Below are positions 34,931 through 43,861 of a DNA stretch of 64,000 nucleotides, piece by piece. The notes below the pieces were generated by a model. The model made no database searches, was not told the DNA's origin, and saw only the letters and a program-made list of their open reading frames with translations. This stretch comes from Actinomycetes bacterium (GTDB lineage: Bacteria > Actinomycetota > Acidimicrobiia > Acidimicrobiales > Palsa-688). Position 1 is the stretch's first letter. Each line of letters starts with the position of its first letter. The stretch is from contig JAKBBA010000006.1 of the NCBI GenBank assembly GCA_021808665.1, forward strand, positions 1-64,000, given 5' to 3'. The translations under genes were made by a program, and so were the position numbers.

Positions 34931-36028
34931 CTACGCTCCCCCTGTCATCAGCTGCTCGAACTCGGAAAAAAGGTACCTGGCGTCGTGGGGTCCCGGGCCG
35001 GCCTCAGGGTGATATTGCACGCCGAAAGCGCGAAGCTCGGGCGACGCGAAGCCTTCCACTACGGCGTCGTTGAGGTTGACGTGGGTGACCTCGGCCGACG
35101 CGATGCTGTCTGGGGCCACGGCGTAGTTGTGGTTTTGGGCGGTGATCTCGACTCTCGAAGTGGCCAGGCGGCGAACCGGATGGTTAGCACCGTGATGGCC
35201 GAAGGCGAGCTTGTAAGTGCTCCCACCCATCGCGATCGCCATGAGCTGATGGCCCAGGCAGATCCCGAACACAGGAACCTTGCCCAGCAGCTTGGCTATC
35301 TCGTTCGACGCATAGCCGACGGCCGAGGGGTCACCCGGACCATTCGAGAGGAACACGCCGTCCGGGTTACGACTGAGGACTTCGGCGGCGCTCGTCGCCG
35401 CTGGAACCACTTCGACAGTCGCGATCGACCCGAGCTGGCTCAAAATGGACCGTTTGATACCGAAGTCGTACGCGACCACCGAAAGCCGACCGGTGCCGTA
35501 GGTGTAAGGCACGGGCGTGGTCACCTCCGATGCCAGGTCGACCCCGTCCGTCCCCGCTTCGCCTGCCGCTGCCGCAGCCAGGTCAGACACTGCGAGCCCG
35601 AGCGGACCTGACACTGGGCCGAAAGCCGCCGGCATGGCCCCCGCTTGGCGTATGTGGCGGGTCAGGCGGCGGGTGTCCACTCCGACGATCGCCGGGATGC
35701 GCTCCTTGGCCAGGAACTCCCCTATGGTCATGGTGGAACGCCAGTTGCTCGGCCTTGCGGAAAAGTCCCTGGCTATCACACCCCTCACCCAAGCCCGGGA
35801 GCTTTCGTCGTCGTTCGGTGTCACCCCGTAGTTGCCGATGTGGGGGTAGGTGAAGCACACGATCTGGCCAGCGTAGGAGGGATCTGTGAGGATCTCCTGG
35901 TAGCCGGTCAGGGACGTATTGAACACGACTTCCCCCGTAGCGGGGCGGGCCGCGTCGGGATCCCACCACCCGGCGGCTTCCCCCTCGAACCTCGTCCCGT
36001 CCGCCAGCACGAGCATTGCGTGGGTCAT
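34931..36028 (-). CDS. carA: carbamoyl phosphate synthase small subunit
   Basis: 365 residues; glutaminase subunit. The N-terminal CPSase domain has GEVVFNTSLTGYQEILTDPS; the class I amidotransferase domain has the nucleophile Cys in FGICLGHQLMAIAMGG and the His-Glu pair in VQYHPEAGPGPHD. Overlaps pyrC by ATGA (36025-36028). Confidence 0.97.
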   Translation of the reverse strand: MTHAMLVLADGTRFEGEAAGWWDPDAARPATGEVVFNTSLTGYQEILTDPSYAGQIVCFTYPHIGNYGVTPNDDESSRAWVRGVIARDFSARPSNWRSTMTIGEFLAKERIPAIVGVDTRRLTRHIRQAGAMPAAFGPVSGPLGLAVSDLAAAAAGEAGTDGVDLASEVTTPVPYTYGTGRLSVVAYDFGIKRSILSQLGSIATVEVVPAATSAAEVLSRNPDGVFLSNGPGDPSAVGYASNEIAKLLGKVPVFGICLGHQLMAIAMGGSTYKLAFGHHGANHPVRRLATSRVEITAQNHNYAVAPDSIASAEVTHVNLNDAVVEGFASPELRAFGVQYHPEAGPGPHDARYLFSEFEQLMTGGA

Positions 36029-37302
36029 CTTTGCGCCTCCCCGCCGATCACTACCGGCTCGCCCCTGGTGACGGTGTGACGGACACGGCCGGTCAGCCGC
36101 CTACCCTTGTAGGGGTTGTTGCGGCTCAAGCTTGCACTCCTTTCGGGGTCCACCACCCAGGTGCTCGCAGTGTCGATGACGCACAGGTTGGCTGGCCGGC
36201 CGGCCGCTACGGGTCCCCCATGTTTCGACGTGATCCCGGCGATCGCCGCAGGCTGCCAGGACATCAGCGCGAGTATTGCCGCGACCGGCAGTCCAAGTTC
36301 GCCGAGAGCCAGTCCGGCGGCGGTCTCGAGCCCCAGCATCCCCGGTGGGGCCACGTCGAAAGGTGCTTCCTTGGCGTGGCGTGGGTGCGGGGCGTGGTCG
36401 GTTGCTATGGCGTCCACGGTCCCGTCAGCGAGAGCCGACTTCACGGCCTGGACGTCCAAGGCGGATCGCAAGGGTGGGTGCACCTTGAACACCGGGTCGT
36501 AGGAGGCGACGTCGGCGTCGGTCAGCGTGAAGTGGTGCGGTGCGACTTCGGCCGTCACGTCGAGCCCGCTGCGTCGCGCTGCGGCGACCATGGCGAGAGA
36601 CCCTGCGGTAGAAAGGTGCAGAAGGTGAAGTTTCGCTCCAGTCATCCGAGCGAGGGCGAGGTCTCTCATCACCATCAGTTCCTCGGCCTCGGCAGGCTGG
36701 CCGGCTATCCCAAGACGCGACGACCATTCGCCTTCGTGCATGTGGCCGCCCGCTGACATAGCCGCGTCCTCGCAATGCTCTGCGACCGTAACCCCCAGTG
36801 CCCTGGCGTATTCCATGGCACGGCGCATCAGCCTGGGATCTTGGACACCGGCCCCGTCGTCGGTAAAAATCCTCACCCCGAGTGCCGCCATCTCCGCCAT
36901 CGGAGCGAGGGCCTTCCCGGCACGTCCTAGGGTTATCGTGCCAGCCGGGTAGACGTCGACGCAGGATCGCTCCCCCAAAGCCCTAACGTGGCTTACGATC
37001 GAGGCGTTGTCAGCCGGGGGGTCGGTGTTGGGCATAGCGACCACAGCGCTAAAGCCTCCCAGGGCCGCTGCGCGAGCTGCGCTTTGCACCGTCTCGGCGT
37101 CCTCGTAGCCGGGTTCGCGCATATGGGTGTGCAGGTCGACCAGCCCGGGCGCGACGACGCAACCCGACGCGTCCAGGACCATCGCTCCACTTGGCACCAG
37201 GCTGGTGATGTCACCTACGGCGACTATCGAACCCGCCGATACGAGCACGTCGGCCTTCCGAGAGCCCTCGGCGTCGAGCACCGTCCCACCTCTCAGCGCC
37301 AC
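36025..37302 (-). CDS. pyrC: dihydroorotase
   Basis: 425 residues, class I zinc amidohydrolase closing the dihydroorotate ring. Metal site: VDLHTHMREPGYEDAE, then TVAEHCED, and the catalytic Asp in IATDHAPHP. I start at GTG 37302 (M-A-L-R-G-G-T-V), giving a family-typical N terminus. A TTG at 37371 inside the end of pyrB would add 23 residues and cannot be excluded. Confidence 0.93.
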   Translation of the reverse strand: MALRGGTVLDAEGSRKADVLVSAGSIVAVGDITSLVPSGAMVLDASGCVVAPGLVDLHTHMREPGYEDAETVQSAARAAALGGFSAVVAMPNTDPPADNASIVSHVRALGERSCVDVYPAGTITLGRAGKALAPMAEMAALGVRIFTDDGAGVQDPRLMRRAMEYARALGVTVAEHCEDAAMSAGGHMHEGEWSSRLGIAGQPAEAEELMVMRDLALARMTGAKLHLLHLSTAGSLAMVAAARRSGLDVTAEVAPHHFTLTDADVASYDPVFKVHPPLRSALDVQAVKSALADGTVDAIATDHAPHPRHAKEAPFDVAPPGMLGLETAAGLALGELGLPVAAILALMSWQPAAIAGITSKHGGPVAAGRPANLCVIDTASTWVVDPERSASLSRNNPYKGRRLTGRVRHTVTRGEPVVIGGEAQR

Positions 37303-37357
37303 GTCTCCAAGTCGGCGCTCATCTCCGCGTGGCGTAGCACCCCGAGGAGTTGACCCT

Positions 37358-38416
37358 TCACGAGTTGACAAGGTCCACCCCCGATCCGAGCAGGAAGTAG
37401 AGGACGGCCATGCGAACCGATACGCCGTTAGCGACCTGGTCACCTATCACCGAGCACGGCCTCCTTGTTACGCCGGCGTCGATCTCTACACCGAGGTTCG
37501 CCGGGCCCGGGTGCATCACCAGGGCGCCGTCTCTCAGCCTGTCCGCCCGTTCGTCGGTGAGACCGTACAAGCTTCGGTACTCGCGCAGTGACGGCAGCAG
37601 CGCCTCGGCGGTACGTTCGCGCTGCAAGCGAAGTAGGTAGCACACGTCGAGGTCCCCTATCAGGCTGTCGAGGTCGTTTGACACCTCGACGGGCCATCCG
37701 GCGAGGGAAGGTGGCATCAGGGTTGGGGGTCCGACGAGCGTGACCTCGGCGCCCAGGGCTGTCATCGCTGCCACGTCGGAGCGAGCCACACGGCTATGGC
37801 TTACGTCACCGACTATGCCGACCCGAAGCCCTCGAAAGTCGAACCCGTCCGAGTCGGGCCCGTAGCGGTCGCAGAGAACAGGGGATCGTCTCGCTACCGT
37901 GTAGCAGTCAAGTAGCGCTTGGGTGGGGTGCTCGTGCCAACCGTCGCCGGCGTTCACCACCGACGGCCTGTTCACCCAGGAAGCTATCTGCCATGGCACC
38001 CCCGAGGACGAATGCCTGACGACCAACGCGTCGGCTCCGAGGGACTCCACCGTCTCGACGGTGTCGCGCAGGGATTCCCCTTTGTTCAACGACGACGTCG
38101 CTGCTGAAAAGGTGACGACGTCCGCGGACAGCCGCCGGGCGGCCGTGTCGAAACTGAGCCGAGTCCGCGTCGAGTCCTCGAAGAACATATTGACGACCGT
38201 CTTACCTCGAAGCGCCGGCACTTTCGGGATCGGCCGGCGGTTCACCTCCGCGAATCGGTCAGCGAGCCGTAGAAGCTCCCGTATATCGCCGGGGTCCGAT
38301 CCGGTCACGCCGAGGTAGTGCCGGGGCGGCCGGTCCGCTTCGCCGACAGCGCCTCCCGGCTGGCCGCCAGAGCGGACGGCGGAAGTCACGAGTTGATCTG
38401 AGGTGCGGGCCGTCAC
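37358..38416 (-). CDS. pyrB: aspartate carbamoyltransferase catalytic chain
   Basis: 352 residues; commits carbamoyl phosphate to pyrimidines. Carbamoyl-phosphate loop FFEDSTRTRLSF, then DGWHEHPTQALLD and the C-terminal MHPGPANLGVEI (HPGPxNRG family motif). The N-terminal 30 residues are extra and probably flexible. No pyrI is present. It starts at GTG 38416, overlapping pyrR by GTGA. Confidence 0.96.
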   Translation of the reverse strand: MTARTSDQLVTSAVRSGGQPGGAVGEADRPPRHYLGVTGSDPGDIRELLRLADRFAEVNRRPIPKVPALRGKTVVNMFFEDSTRTRLSFDTAARRLSADVVTFSAATSSLNKGESLRDTVETVESLGADALVVRHSSSGVPWQIASWVNRPSVVNAGDGWHEHPTQALLDCYTVARRSPVLCDRYGPDSDGFDFRGLRVGIVGDVSHSRVARSDVAAMTALGAEVTLVGPPTLMPPSLAGWPVEVSNDLDSLIGDLDVCYLLRLQRERTAEALLPSLREYRSLYGLTDERADRLRDGALVMHPGPANLGVEIDAGVTRRPCSVIGDQVANGVSVRMAVLYFLLGSGVDLVNS

Positions 38417-38916
38417 GGTTTCACCACGTCTCCGATGACCACCCCGTCCGGCGAGGCGTCCACCATCTCGTCGCGGCGCGTCGGCAGGTTCTTGCCTACG
38501 TAGTCAGGTCGGATCGGGAGCTCACGGTGGCCACGGTCGACCATGACGGCCAACTGCACCGCCTTCGCCCGGCCGTAGTCCCCGAGGGCGTTGAGGGCTG
38601 CTCTGATCGTCCGGCCGGTGAACAGGACGTCGTCGACCAGCACGACCGTGCGGCCGGTCAGTTCGCCGGGCATGTCGGTAGCAGCCTCCGCCAGGACCGG
38701 TCGAAGGCCAATGTCGTCGCGGTAGAACGCAACGTCGAGACTTCCGATGGTGACGTCGTGGCCGCTCACCTCGCCGATGACCCGTCCGAGCGCCTCTGCT
38801 ATCCACACGCCGCCTGTCTGCAAAGCGACGAGCACGAGCCCCGACACTTCCCGGTTCCGTTCGAGTATCTCGTGCGCCATCCGCCAGATCGCCCGCCGGA
38901 CGTCCTCGGCGTCCAT
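38413..38916 (-). CDS. pyrR: bifunctional pyr operon regulator / uracil phosphoribosyltransferase
   Basis: 167 residues from ATG 38916. AEDVRRAIWRMAHEILERN and the PRPP-binding VVLVDDVLFTGRTIRAAL are diagnostic; VDRGHRELPIRPDYVGKN is the PyrR C-terminal motif. PyrR binds a stem-loop in pyr mRNA in the presence of UMP. The frame stays open upstream to 39012 but runs through a terminator-like hairpin, so I treat that part as leader. A start at TTG 38982, behind GGAGG, would add 22 residues and is the main alternative. Confidence 0.92.
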   Translation of the reverse strand: MDAEDVRRAIWRMAHEILERNREVSGLVLVALQTGGVWIAEALGRVIGEVSGHDVTIGSLDVAFYRDDIGLRPVLAEAATDMPGELTGRTVVLVDDVLFTGRTIRAALNALGDYGRAKAVQLAVMVDRGHRELPIRPDYVGKNLPTRRDEMVDASPDGVVIGDVVKP

Positions 38917-38939
38917 GACGGTCGTCCGGGCAACGAAAA

Positions 38940-38957
38940 CGCCCCCGTAAGGGGGCG
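38940..38957 (-). terminator. attenuator-type intrinsic terminator before pyrR
   Basis: On the minus strand a perfect 7-bp stem CGCCCCC-TTAC-GGGGGCG is followed by TTTTCGTT. It lies 24 bases before the pyrR ATG and just downstream of a PyrR-binding-like sequence, which is the classical arrangement for pyr attenuation. Confidence 0.6.
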
Positions 38958-38960
38958 CCA

Positions 38961-38976
38961 GGGACCTCTCTCGTTC
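38961..38976 (-). promoter_or_regulatory. putative PyrR-binding loop
   Basis: Reads GAACGAGAGAGGTCCC on the message strand. Its core AGAGAGGT matches the NGNGAGGY part of the PyrR binding-loop consensus recalled from Bacillus and mycobacteria; the preceding CC is CG here. It lies directly upstream of the terminator hairpin. Folding was not computed. Confidence 0.5.
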
Positions 38977-39038
38977 AGCCAAAATCTCCTCCACAGTCCG
39001 TGCCGGCCTCACGGGACCGGCTTCACGGTGCGACGATC

Positions 39039-39044
39039 AGTCTA
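39039..39044 (-). promoter_or_regulatory. candidate -10 of the pyr operon
   Basis: TAGACT on the minus strand, about 123 bases before the pyrR ATG, would give a leader of about 115 bases carrying the PyrR site and attenuator. The -35 region is weak (TATTGC with a 16-bp spacer). Confidence 0.3.
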
Positions 39045-39081
39045 GCGTCAAGCCGCGGGCGCAATAGGCCGAAACAACTGT

Positions 39082-40941
39082 GTGCTCTCGACGCAGAGGC
39101 CGCTTGAGGCGTCCGGCGCGCGTAAGGCTCCTCCGTCGCCGTCTCGTGGGTTCGTATCCCTCACCCGAGCACTGGCCGCTTTGCCTGTCGCGGTCATCGT
39201 ATGGGAGGGATGGTCTCGACGTTGGGTCGCCGACGACGCCTACATCGACTTCCGGGTGGTAGCTAACCTAGCCTCAGGTCACGGCCCCGTCTACAACCGT
39301 GGGGAGCGTGTCGAGGTTTATACCGACCCTCTCTGGGTCGGCCTTCTTACCCTTTTCCACTGGATCGGACTTCTGGCTATCCAGTGGTGGGCGGTGATTC
39401 TCGGCATAGTGTTCACGGGTTGCGGAGTGTGGATGGGAGGGCGGTCCGGGCAACGCCTGAGCCCGGCTGTAAAAGGGCGTTCGCCGTCAGGTTCAGGCGA
39501 GCATGCGAACCTAGTTGTGCCCCTGGGCATGCTGATGTTTGTGTCCATCGACGCCGCCTGGGACTTTGCAACCTCCGGACTTGAGACTGGCATGGTCTTC
39601 GGCTGGCTCGGGGCTAGCTACGCCATGCTCGCAGGCCACGCCGTCGGGCAGCACAGGTCGCGGCGAGCGCAGTTCAGCGCAGCTACGGTTATGGGACTAG
39701 GCCCTCTGGTCCGACCGGACTTGCTCCTATTCAGCTTGCCGTTCCTGGCAGCTCTAATTGCCGTCTCGATCACCGGCCTGAGTTCTCGTCGGTCGCTGAG
39801 TAGGGCGGCTTCTATCTTGGCCGTCTCGGGGGCCTGTCCGGTGCTCTACCAGATCTGGCGGATGACCTACTTCGCGATGGTGGTACCTAACACAGCACTC
39901 GCCAAGACCGCCGGCTCGGCGTGGTGGGGCCAGGGACTCGTATACCTCCGCGACCTAGTCGACCCTTACCTGCTGTGGATACCGTTGCTGCTCGCGGCGG
40001 CGGTGGCAGCGCTCAGGTTGGGACAACTGGCATCCAATCGGAGCTATTCCATGATGGCTGTTGTCGCTTCCCCCCTCTTGGGAGCTCTCCTCGACGGGAG
40101 CTACGTGGTGAGAGTCGGCGGGGACTTCATGCACGGACGCATGCTGTTACCGGCCGTCTTCGCTGTCGGCCTGACCTTCTGGGTGCCCTTAGCCACGAGC
40201 GCGCAGATAGCGGTAGCAGGCGCAGCCTGCTGTTGGTCGGTCACCGCTGCAGCCTTCCTGCACTACCCCCAGCGCGCTACCGTCATCAACGGCATTGCCA
40301 ACGAGCGGGCGTGGTATATCAACCAGTCTCAGAACCCGCATCCTGTCACGCCCGACGAGTACCGCTACGGGACTTTCGGCATGGTGGGGACGATGCTTAG
40401 CCGGGCTGCCGGGTCGTCGATCCCAAAAGGTGAATCACTCGTTCTCTTAGACGGCCAGCAGGGAGACACCGCATCCGGGGTGCTCGTGACGACCAACATG
40501 GCTGAAAAGGTGATCGCGCCCGTCGACAACATCGGCATCGCAGGGCTAGCAGCAGGTCCCCGGGTCTACATTTACGACGAGCTGTCCTTGGCAAACCCGG
40601 TCGGCAGTCACCTGAGGGAAACCTCCAAAAGTCGACCGGGTCATTCACAGCTGGCCCCGGTGGTTTGGATGGACGGTCGCTTTCTACCGGCATCTGCCGA
40701 CTACTTCCTTCCGACGTCGCCGCCGGAGAACGCCCTAACACTCCAGCCCGACCGTGCACAGGTTGAAGAAGCTCGAAAAGCTCTGACATGTGGGGAAATG
40801 GGCCGTTACCTCAAGGCCATCACCGCCCCTCTGACGCTACGACGGATGGCGAGCGACTTCATCGACTCGTTCTCCTACTCTACATTCAAGATCGACCCGA
40901 GCCCCCTGCGGGCAGCGGCGAGCTGCGAACGCGACGGCTGA
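39082..40941 (+). CDS. AftB/ZomB-like GT-C membrane glycosyltransferase
   Basis: 619 residues with about 9-10 hydrophobic segments in the first 410 and a soluble C-terminal part. The first extracytoplasmic loop holds VADDAYIDFRVVANLASGHG and GERVEVYTDPLWVG, the acidic DD motif and pattern I associate with the mycobacterial arabinofuranosyltransferase AftB and the corynebacterial ZomB; RPDLLLFSLPF and RVGGDFMHGRMLLPA also fit. Polyprenyl-phosphate sugar donors are usual for GT-C enzymes. The acceptor is unknown. Start GTG 39082 is uncertain. It stands alone on the plus strand between pyrR and nusB. Confidence 0.75.
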   Translation: MLSTQRPLEASGARKAPPSPSRGFVSLTRALAALPVAVIVWEGWSRRWVADDAYIDFRVVANLASGHGPVYNRGERVEVYTDPLWVGLLTLFHWIGLLAIQWWAVILGIVFTGCGVWMGGRSGQRLSPAVKGRSPSGSGEHANLVVPLGMLMFVSIDAAWDFATSGLETGMVFGWLGASYAMLAGHAVGQHRSRRAQFSAATVMGLGPLVRPDLLLFSLPFLAALIAVSITGLSSRRSLSRAASILAVSGACPVLYQIWRMTYFAMVVPNTALAKTAGSAWWGQGLVYLRDLVDPYLLWIPLLLAAAVAALRLGQLASNRSYSMMAVVASPLLGALLDGSYVVRVGGDFMHGRMLLPAVFAVGLTFWVPLATSAQIAVAGAACCWSVTAAAFLHYPQRATVINGIANERAWYINQSQNPHPVTPDEYRYGTFGMVGTMLSRAAGSSIPKGESLVLLDGQQGDTASGVLVTTNMAEKVIAPVDNIGIAGLAAGPRVYIYDELSLANPVGSHLRETSKSRPGHSQLAPVVWMDGRFLPASADYFLPTSPPENALTLQPDRAQVEEARKALTCGEMGRYLKAITAPLTLRRMASDFIDSFSYSTFKIDPSPLRAAASCERDG

Positions 40942-40971
40942 CACGCCGCTTGGCGAACATCTCCCTTCGAC

Positions 40972-41376
40972 TCACGTCGATCGCCGGACATCGGCTGCTA
41001 CCGACGCCAGGACCCCGTTCACAAAACGTGCAGACTCGTCGGTCGAGTACTCCCCGGCGAGCTCTACGGCCTCGGAGAGGACCACGGCCGTCGGCACGTC
41101 GGGACGCTCCAAGAGCTCGTAGGTGGCGACACGCAAAACGGCCCGGTCCACTGCGGGCATCCTGTCGAGCGCCCAGCCGATAGCGTGGCGGCTTATGAGG
41201 CTGTCGACCTCGGGGCTTTTGGCCTCTACGCCGCGCACCACCGCGCACGTGTAGTCGTCTGGGACGACAGGAAGGTCGTCGAGAACCGCCGACGGCGTCA
41301 GGGTCTTAGCCTCCGCCTCGTAGAGGAGCATGAGCGCACGCTCGCGAGCTTCGCGCCGTGTGGCGGCCTCAGCCAA
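40972..41376 (-). CDS. nusB: transcription antitermination factor NusB
   Basis: 134-residue all-helical RNA-binding protein acting at rrn boxA with NusE. RREARERALMLLYEAEAK and the C-terminal LSEAVELAGEYSTDESARFVN are standard. It starts at TTG 41376, 5 bases after efp; no other usual start precedes the conserved helix. Confidence 0.95.
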   Translation of the reverse strand: MAEAATRREARERALMLLYEAEAKTLTPSAVLDDLPVVPDDYTCAVVRGVEAKSPEVDSLISRHAIGWALDRMPAVDRAVLRVATYELLERPDVPTAVVLSEAVELAGEYSTDESARFVNGVLASVAADVRRST

Positions 41377-41381
41377 GCCTC

Positions 41382-41945
41382 TCAGGCCCTGGTCAGGTAT
41401 TCGCCGCTGCGGGTGTCCACCTTGATTCGCTCGCCGACGTTGACGAAAAGCGGCACCTGGAGCGAAAGGCCGGTCTCGAGGGTCGCAGGCTTCCTGGCCC
41501 CCGACACCCGGTCCCCTTGGACGCCTGGCTCGGTCTCGGTGACGGTCAGCTCCACCGACGCTGGCAGGTCGACACCGACGATCTCCCCGTCGAAGAGCTG
41601 GATGACCGCTGCGTCACCCTCCTTGAGGTAGGACGCCGCAGACCCGAGCGATCCTCGGGGCGCCTGCATCTGCTCGTAGTCGGAGGTGTCCATGAACACG
41701 TAGCTGTCCCCGTCGGGATAGAGGAACTGCATCTCCCTCTTGTCGATGAGAGCTTGGTCGAGCTTTTCGTCCGCGCGGTAGGTGCGCTCGATGACCGCCC
41801 CGGTGCGGACGTTCTTGAGTTTCGTCCTGACGAACGCCCCGCCCTTGCCGGGCTTGACGTGTTGGAACTCCACCACCGAGAAGAGCCCTTCGGGGAGGTT
41901 GAGGGACATCCCGTTCTTGAGGTCGTTGGTTGAAACTGAAGGCAT
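41382..41945 (-). CDS. efp: elongation factor P
   Basis: 187 residues in three beta-barrel domains; relieves ribosome stalling at polyproline. The KOW-like domain I has the modifiable loop HVKPGKGGAFVRTKLKN with the conserved Lys, and domain III ends with VNVGERIKVDTRSGEYLTR. Length is normal. It lies between pepQ and nusB, the usual actinobacterial order. Confidence 0.97.
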   Translation of the reverse strand: MPSVSTNDLKNGMSLNLPEGLFSVVEFQHVKPGKGGAFVRTKLKNVRTGAVIERTYRADEKLDQALIDKREMQFLYPDGDSYVFMDTSDYEQMQAPRGSLGSAASYLKEGDAAVIQLFDGEIVGVDLPASVELTVTETEPGVQGDRVSGARKPATLETGLSLQVPLFVNVGERIKVDTRSGEYLTRA

Positions 41946-41960
41946 GGGTTACTTTCTTCC

Positions 41961-43055
41961 CTAGATCGATATTTTCGGGCTGAGCGTCAAGGGATGACAG
42001 CCGTCCTCGGTTACCACGACGGTATCCTCGATGCGAACTCCGCCCACGCCGGGTAAGTACACGCCCGGCTCGACGGTGACGACATGTCCCGCTGCGAGTG
42101 TATCCCCAGAGCCGGCCGCCACCGACGGCGCCTCGTGGATGTCGAGTCCAACACCGTGGCCTGTGGAGTGCGCGAAGCGTTCCGCGAAGCCGGCGTCGGC
42201 GATGATATCCCTGCACACCCGGTCCACCTCGGCGGCGGGAACGCCAGGCCTGACCGCTGCGACGCCAGCGGCTTGGGCTTTCGCCACCACGCTCATAGCC
42301 CGGCGCAGCTGTGCATCGGCGGGCGGGGTAGCAGCCCAAACCGTGCGGGTCATGTCCGAGCAGTAGCCGTCGAAACGGGCTCCGAAGTCGACCACGACAG
42401 CCTCGCCGGCTCCGATCGTGCGACCACCGGGACGGTGATGGGGCTTCGCTGCGTTCGGTCCGGATGCGACGATCGTCTCGAAAGACGGCTCGGAAGCTCC
42501 CATTTCGCGCATCTCGAAGTCGAGCAGACGAGCGAACGACGCCTCAGAGAGGCCGGCGCCGAGCTTCGGGAGCAGCTTTGCTAGAGCCGCGTCAGCTATA
42601 CGGGCAGCCTCGCGCATCCGGTCCAGTTCCCCGGGGTCTTTGCGCACCCGCAGGGCTTCGACGCAACCCTCAGTGGGGACTAGGTCTACTTCGGGAAACC
42701 AGTCCTCCTGGAAGGCCTTGAACCTCGACCAGGTGACGTTCGCCGCTTCCAGGCCGACGCTGCGACATCCGACCTCGTCGACGAAACGGGCCAGCGCCTC
42801 GCGTTGGCCTGCGAGCCCGGCAACTTCCAGCTCGACGGGAGCTCCACAAGCGGAGATCTGCTCGGCCGCCTGGGTCTCGTAACGGCCGTCCGTGACTAGC
42901 AGCGCCCGCTCGGGTCCGACAGCGAGGAGACCGGCAGAGCCGGTGAAGCCCGAGAGGTAGCGGATGTTAGTCAAGGAAGACACCAGGAGAACCGAAAGTT
43001 CTTGTAGCTGCGAACGCAAAGCGCCGAGCCGCGAGGAGACGGCCATAGGTTGCAT
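41961..43055 (-). CDS. pepQ: Xaa-Pro aminopeptidase (M24B)
   Basis: 364 residues, pita-bread metallopeptidase. The creatinase-like N domain (about 1-130) is followed by the catalytic domain with metal ligands in VVVDFGARFDGYCSDMTRT, HSTGHGVGLDIHEAP, TVEPGVYLPG and VRIEDTVVV. It cleaves N-terminal residues next to proline. The ATG at 43055 lies 10 bases after TACTGT (43066-43071), divergent from pilD. Confidence 0.94.
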   Translation of the reverse strand: MQPMAVSSRLGALRSQLQELSVLLVSSLTNIRYLSGFTGSAGLLAVGPERALLVTDGRYETQAAEQISACGAPVELEVAGLAGQREALARFVDEVGCRSVGLEAANVTWSRFKAFQEDWFPEVDLVPTEGCVEALRVRKDPGELDRMREAARIADAALAKLLPKLGAGLSEASFARLLDFEMREMGASEPSFETIVASGPNAAKPHHRPGGRTIGAGEAVVVDFGARFDGYCSDMTRTVWAATPPADAQLRRAMSVVAKAQAAGVAAVRPGVPAAEVDRVCRDIIADAGFAERFAHSTGHGVGLDIHEAPSVAAGSGDTLAAGHVVTVEPGVYLPGVGGVRIEDTVVVTEDGCHPLTLSPKISI

Positions 43056-43096
43056 ATGAGCATCTACAGTATCTCCGTGACCGCACGGACCATCCC

Positions 43097-43861
43097 GTGA
43101 CAGCCGTCCTCGCCGTTGCGGCCGGGCTTTACGGGCTGGTCATAGGATCATTTTTGAACGTGGTGATCCACCGCGTCCCGTTACACCAATCGGTGGTAAG
43201 GCCGCCCTCGGCGTGCCCCGCCTGCGAGGGGCGTATCGCCCCGCTCGACAACATCCCTCTCGTCTCATGGGTGGCGCTGAGGGGCCGCTGCAGGTCGTGC
43301 GGTGCTCCGATCTCGGCGCGATACCCCGCTGTGGAAGCGCTGACCGCTTTGGCGTTCGTCGCAACCTCCTTGCGTTTCGGGTGGAGCGCCACGCTGCCCG
43401 CTGAGATCATCTTCGTAGCCGGTCTCGTCGCCCTCTCGTTCATCGACTACGACCACATGCTGCTCCCCAAGGTGGTCGTATACCCCCTCGGCGGTCTCGT
43501 CCTCGCCGGCCTGGTCGCTGCTGCGGCCTACGACGGCAGCTGGAAGCGGCTGGAAGTGGCACTTGCCTGCGCGGCGGTCGAGTTCGGCTTGCTGTTCGCC
43601 CTGAACGCAGCGAGCCCTCGCTCTCTCGGCTTCGGGGACGTCCGCTTCGGCCCGGTCATCGCTTTAGCGCTCGGCTGGCTAGGCTGGCGTTACGCTCTCG
43701 CCGGTTTCTTCGCCGCAAACCTCCTCGGCGCCGGGGTGGGAATAGCTCTCATAGCGCTGCGAAAGGCCGACCGGCGCACGCCGATCCCCTTCGGGGTGTT
43801 CCTCTCCGCCGGTGCGTTCTTCGTGCTCATGCTGGGCGGGGCGTTTCACTACCCCGCCTGA
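43097..43861 (+). CDS. pilD: type IV prepilin peptidase / N-methylase
   Basis: 254 residues, membrane aspartic protease (A24) that cleaves and methylates pilins. The N-terminal methylase domain has FLNVVIHRVP and two CxxC pairs (SACPACEGR, GRCRSCGAP); the catalytic Asp residues are in FIDYDHMLLPK and GFGDVRFG. About seven hydrophobic segments. It should process the PilA of this window (50259-50804), which has a matching G-FTLIE site, although pilD sits about 4 kb outside the pil cluster. Confidence 0.95.
   Translation: MTAVLAVAAGLYGLVIGSFLNVVIHRVPLHQSVVRPPSACPACEGRIAPLDNIPLVSWVALRGRCRSCGAPISARYPAVEALTALAFVATSLRFGWSATLPAEIIFVAGLVALSFIDYDHMLLPKVVVYPLGGLVLAGLVAAAAYDGSWKRLEVALACAAVEFGLLFALNAASPRSLGFGDVRFGPVIALALGWLGWRYALAGFFAANLLGAGVGIALIALRKADRRTPIPFGVFLSAGAFFVLMLGGAFHYPA
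43835..43858. terminator. hairpin at pilD / membrane protein convergent ends
   Basis: GGCGGGG (43835-43841) pairs with CCCCGCC (43852-43858) around a 10-base loop, inside the overlapping 3' ends of the two convergent genes. No T-run. Confidence 0.35.
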
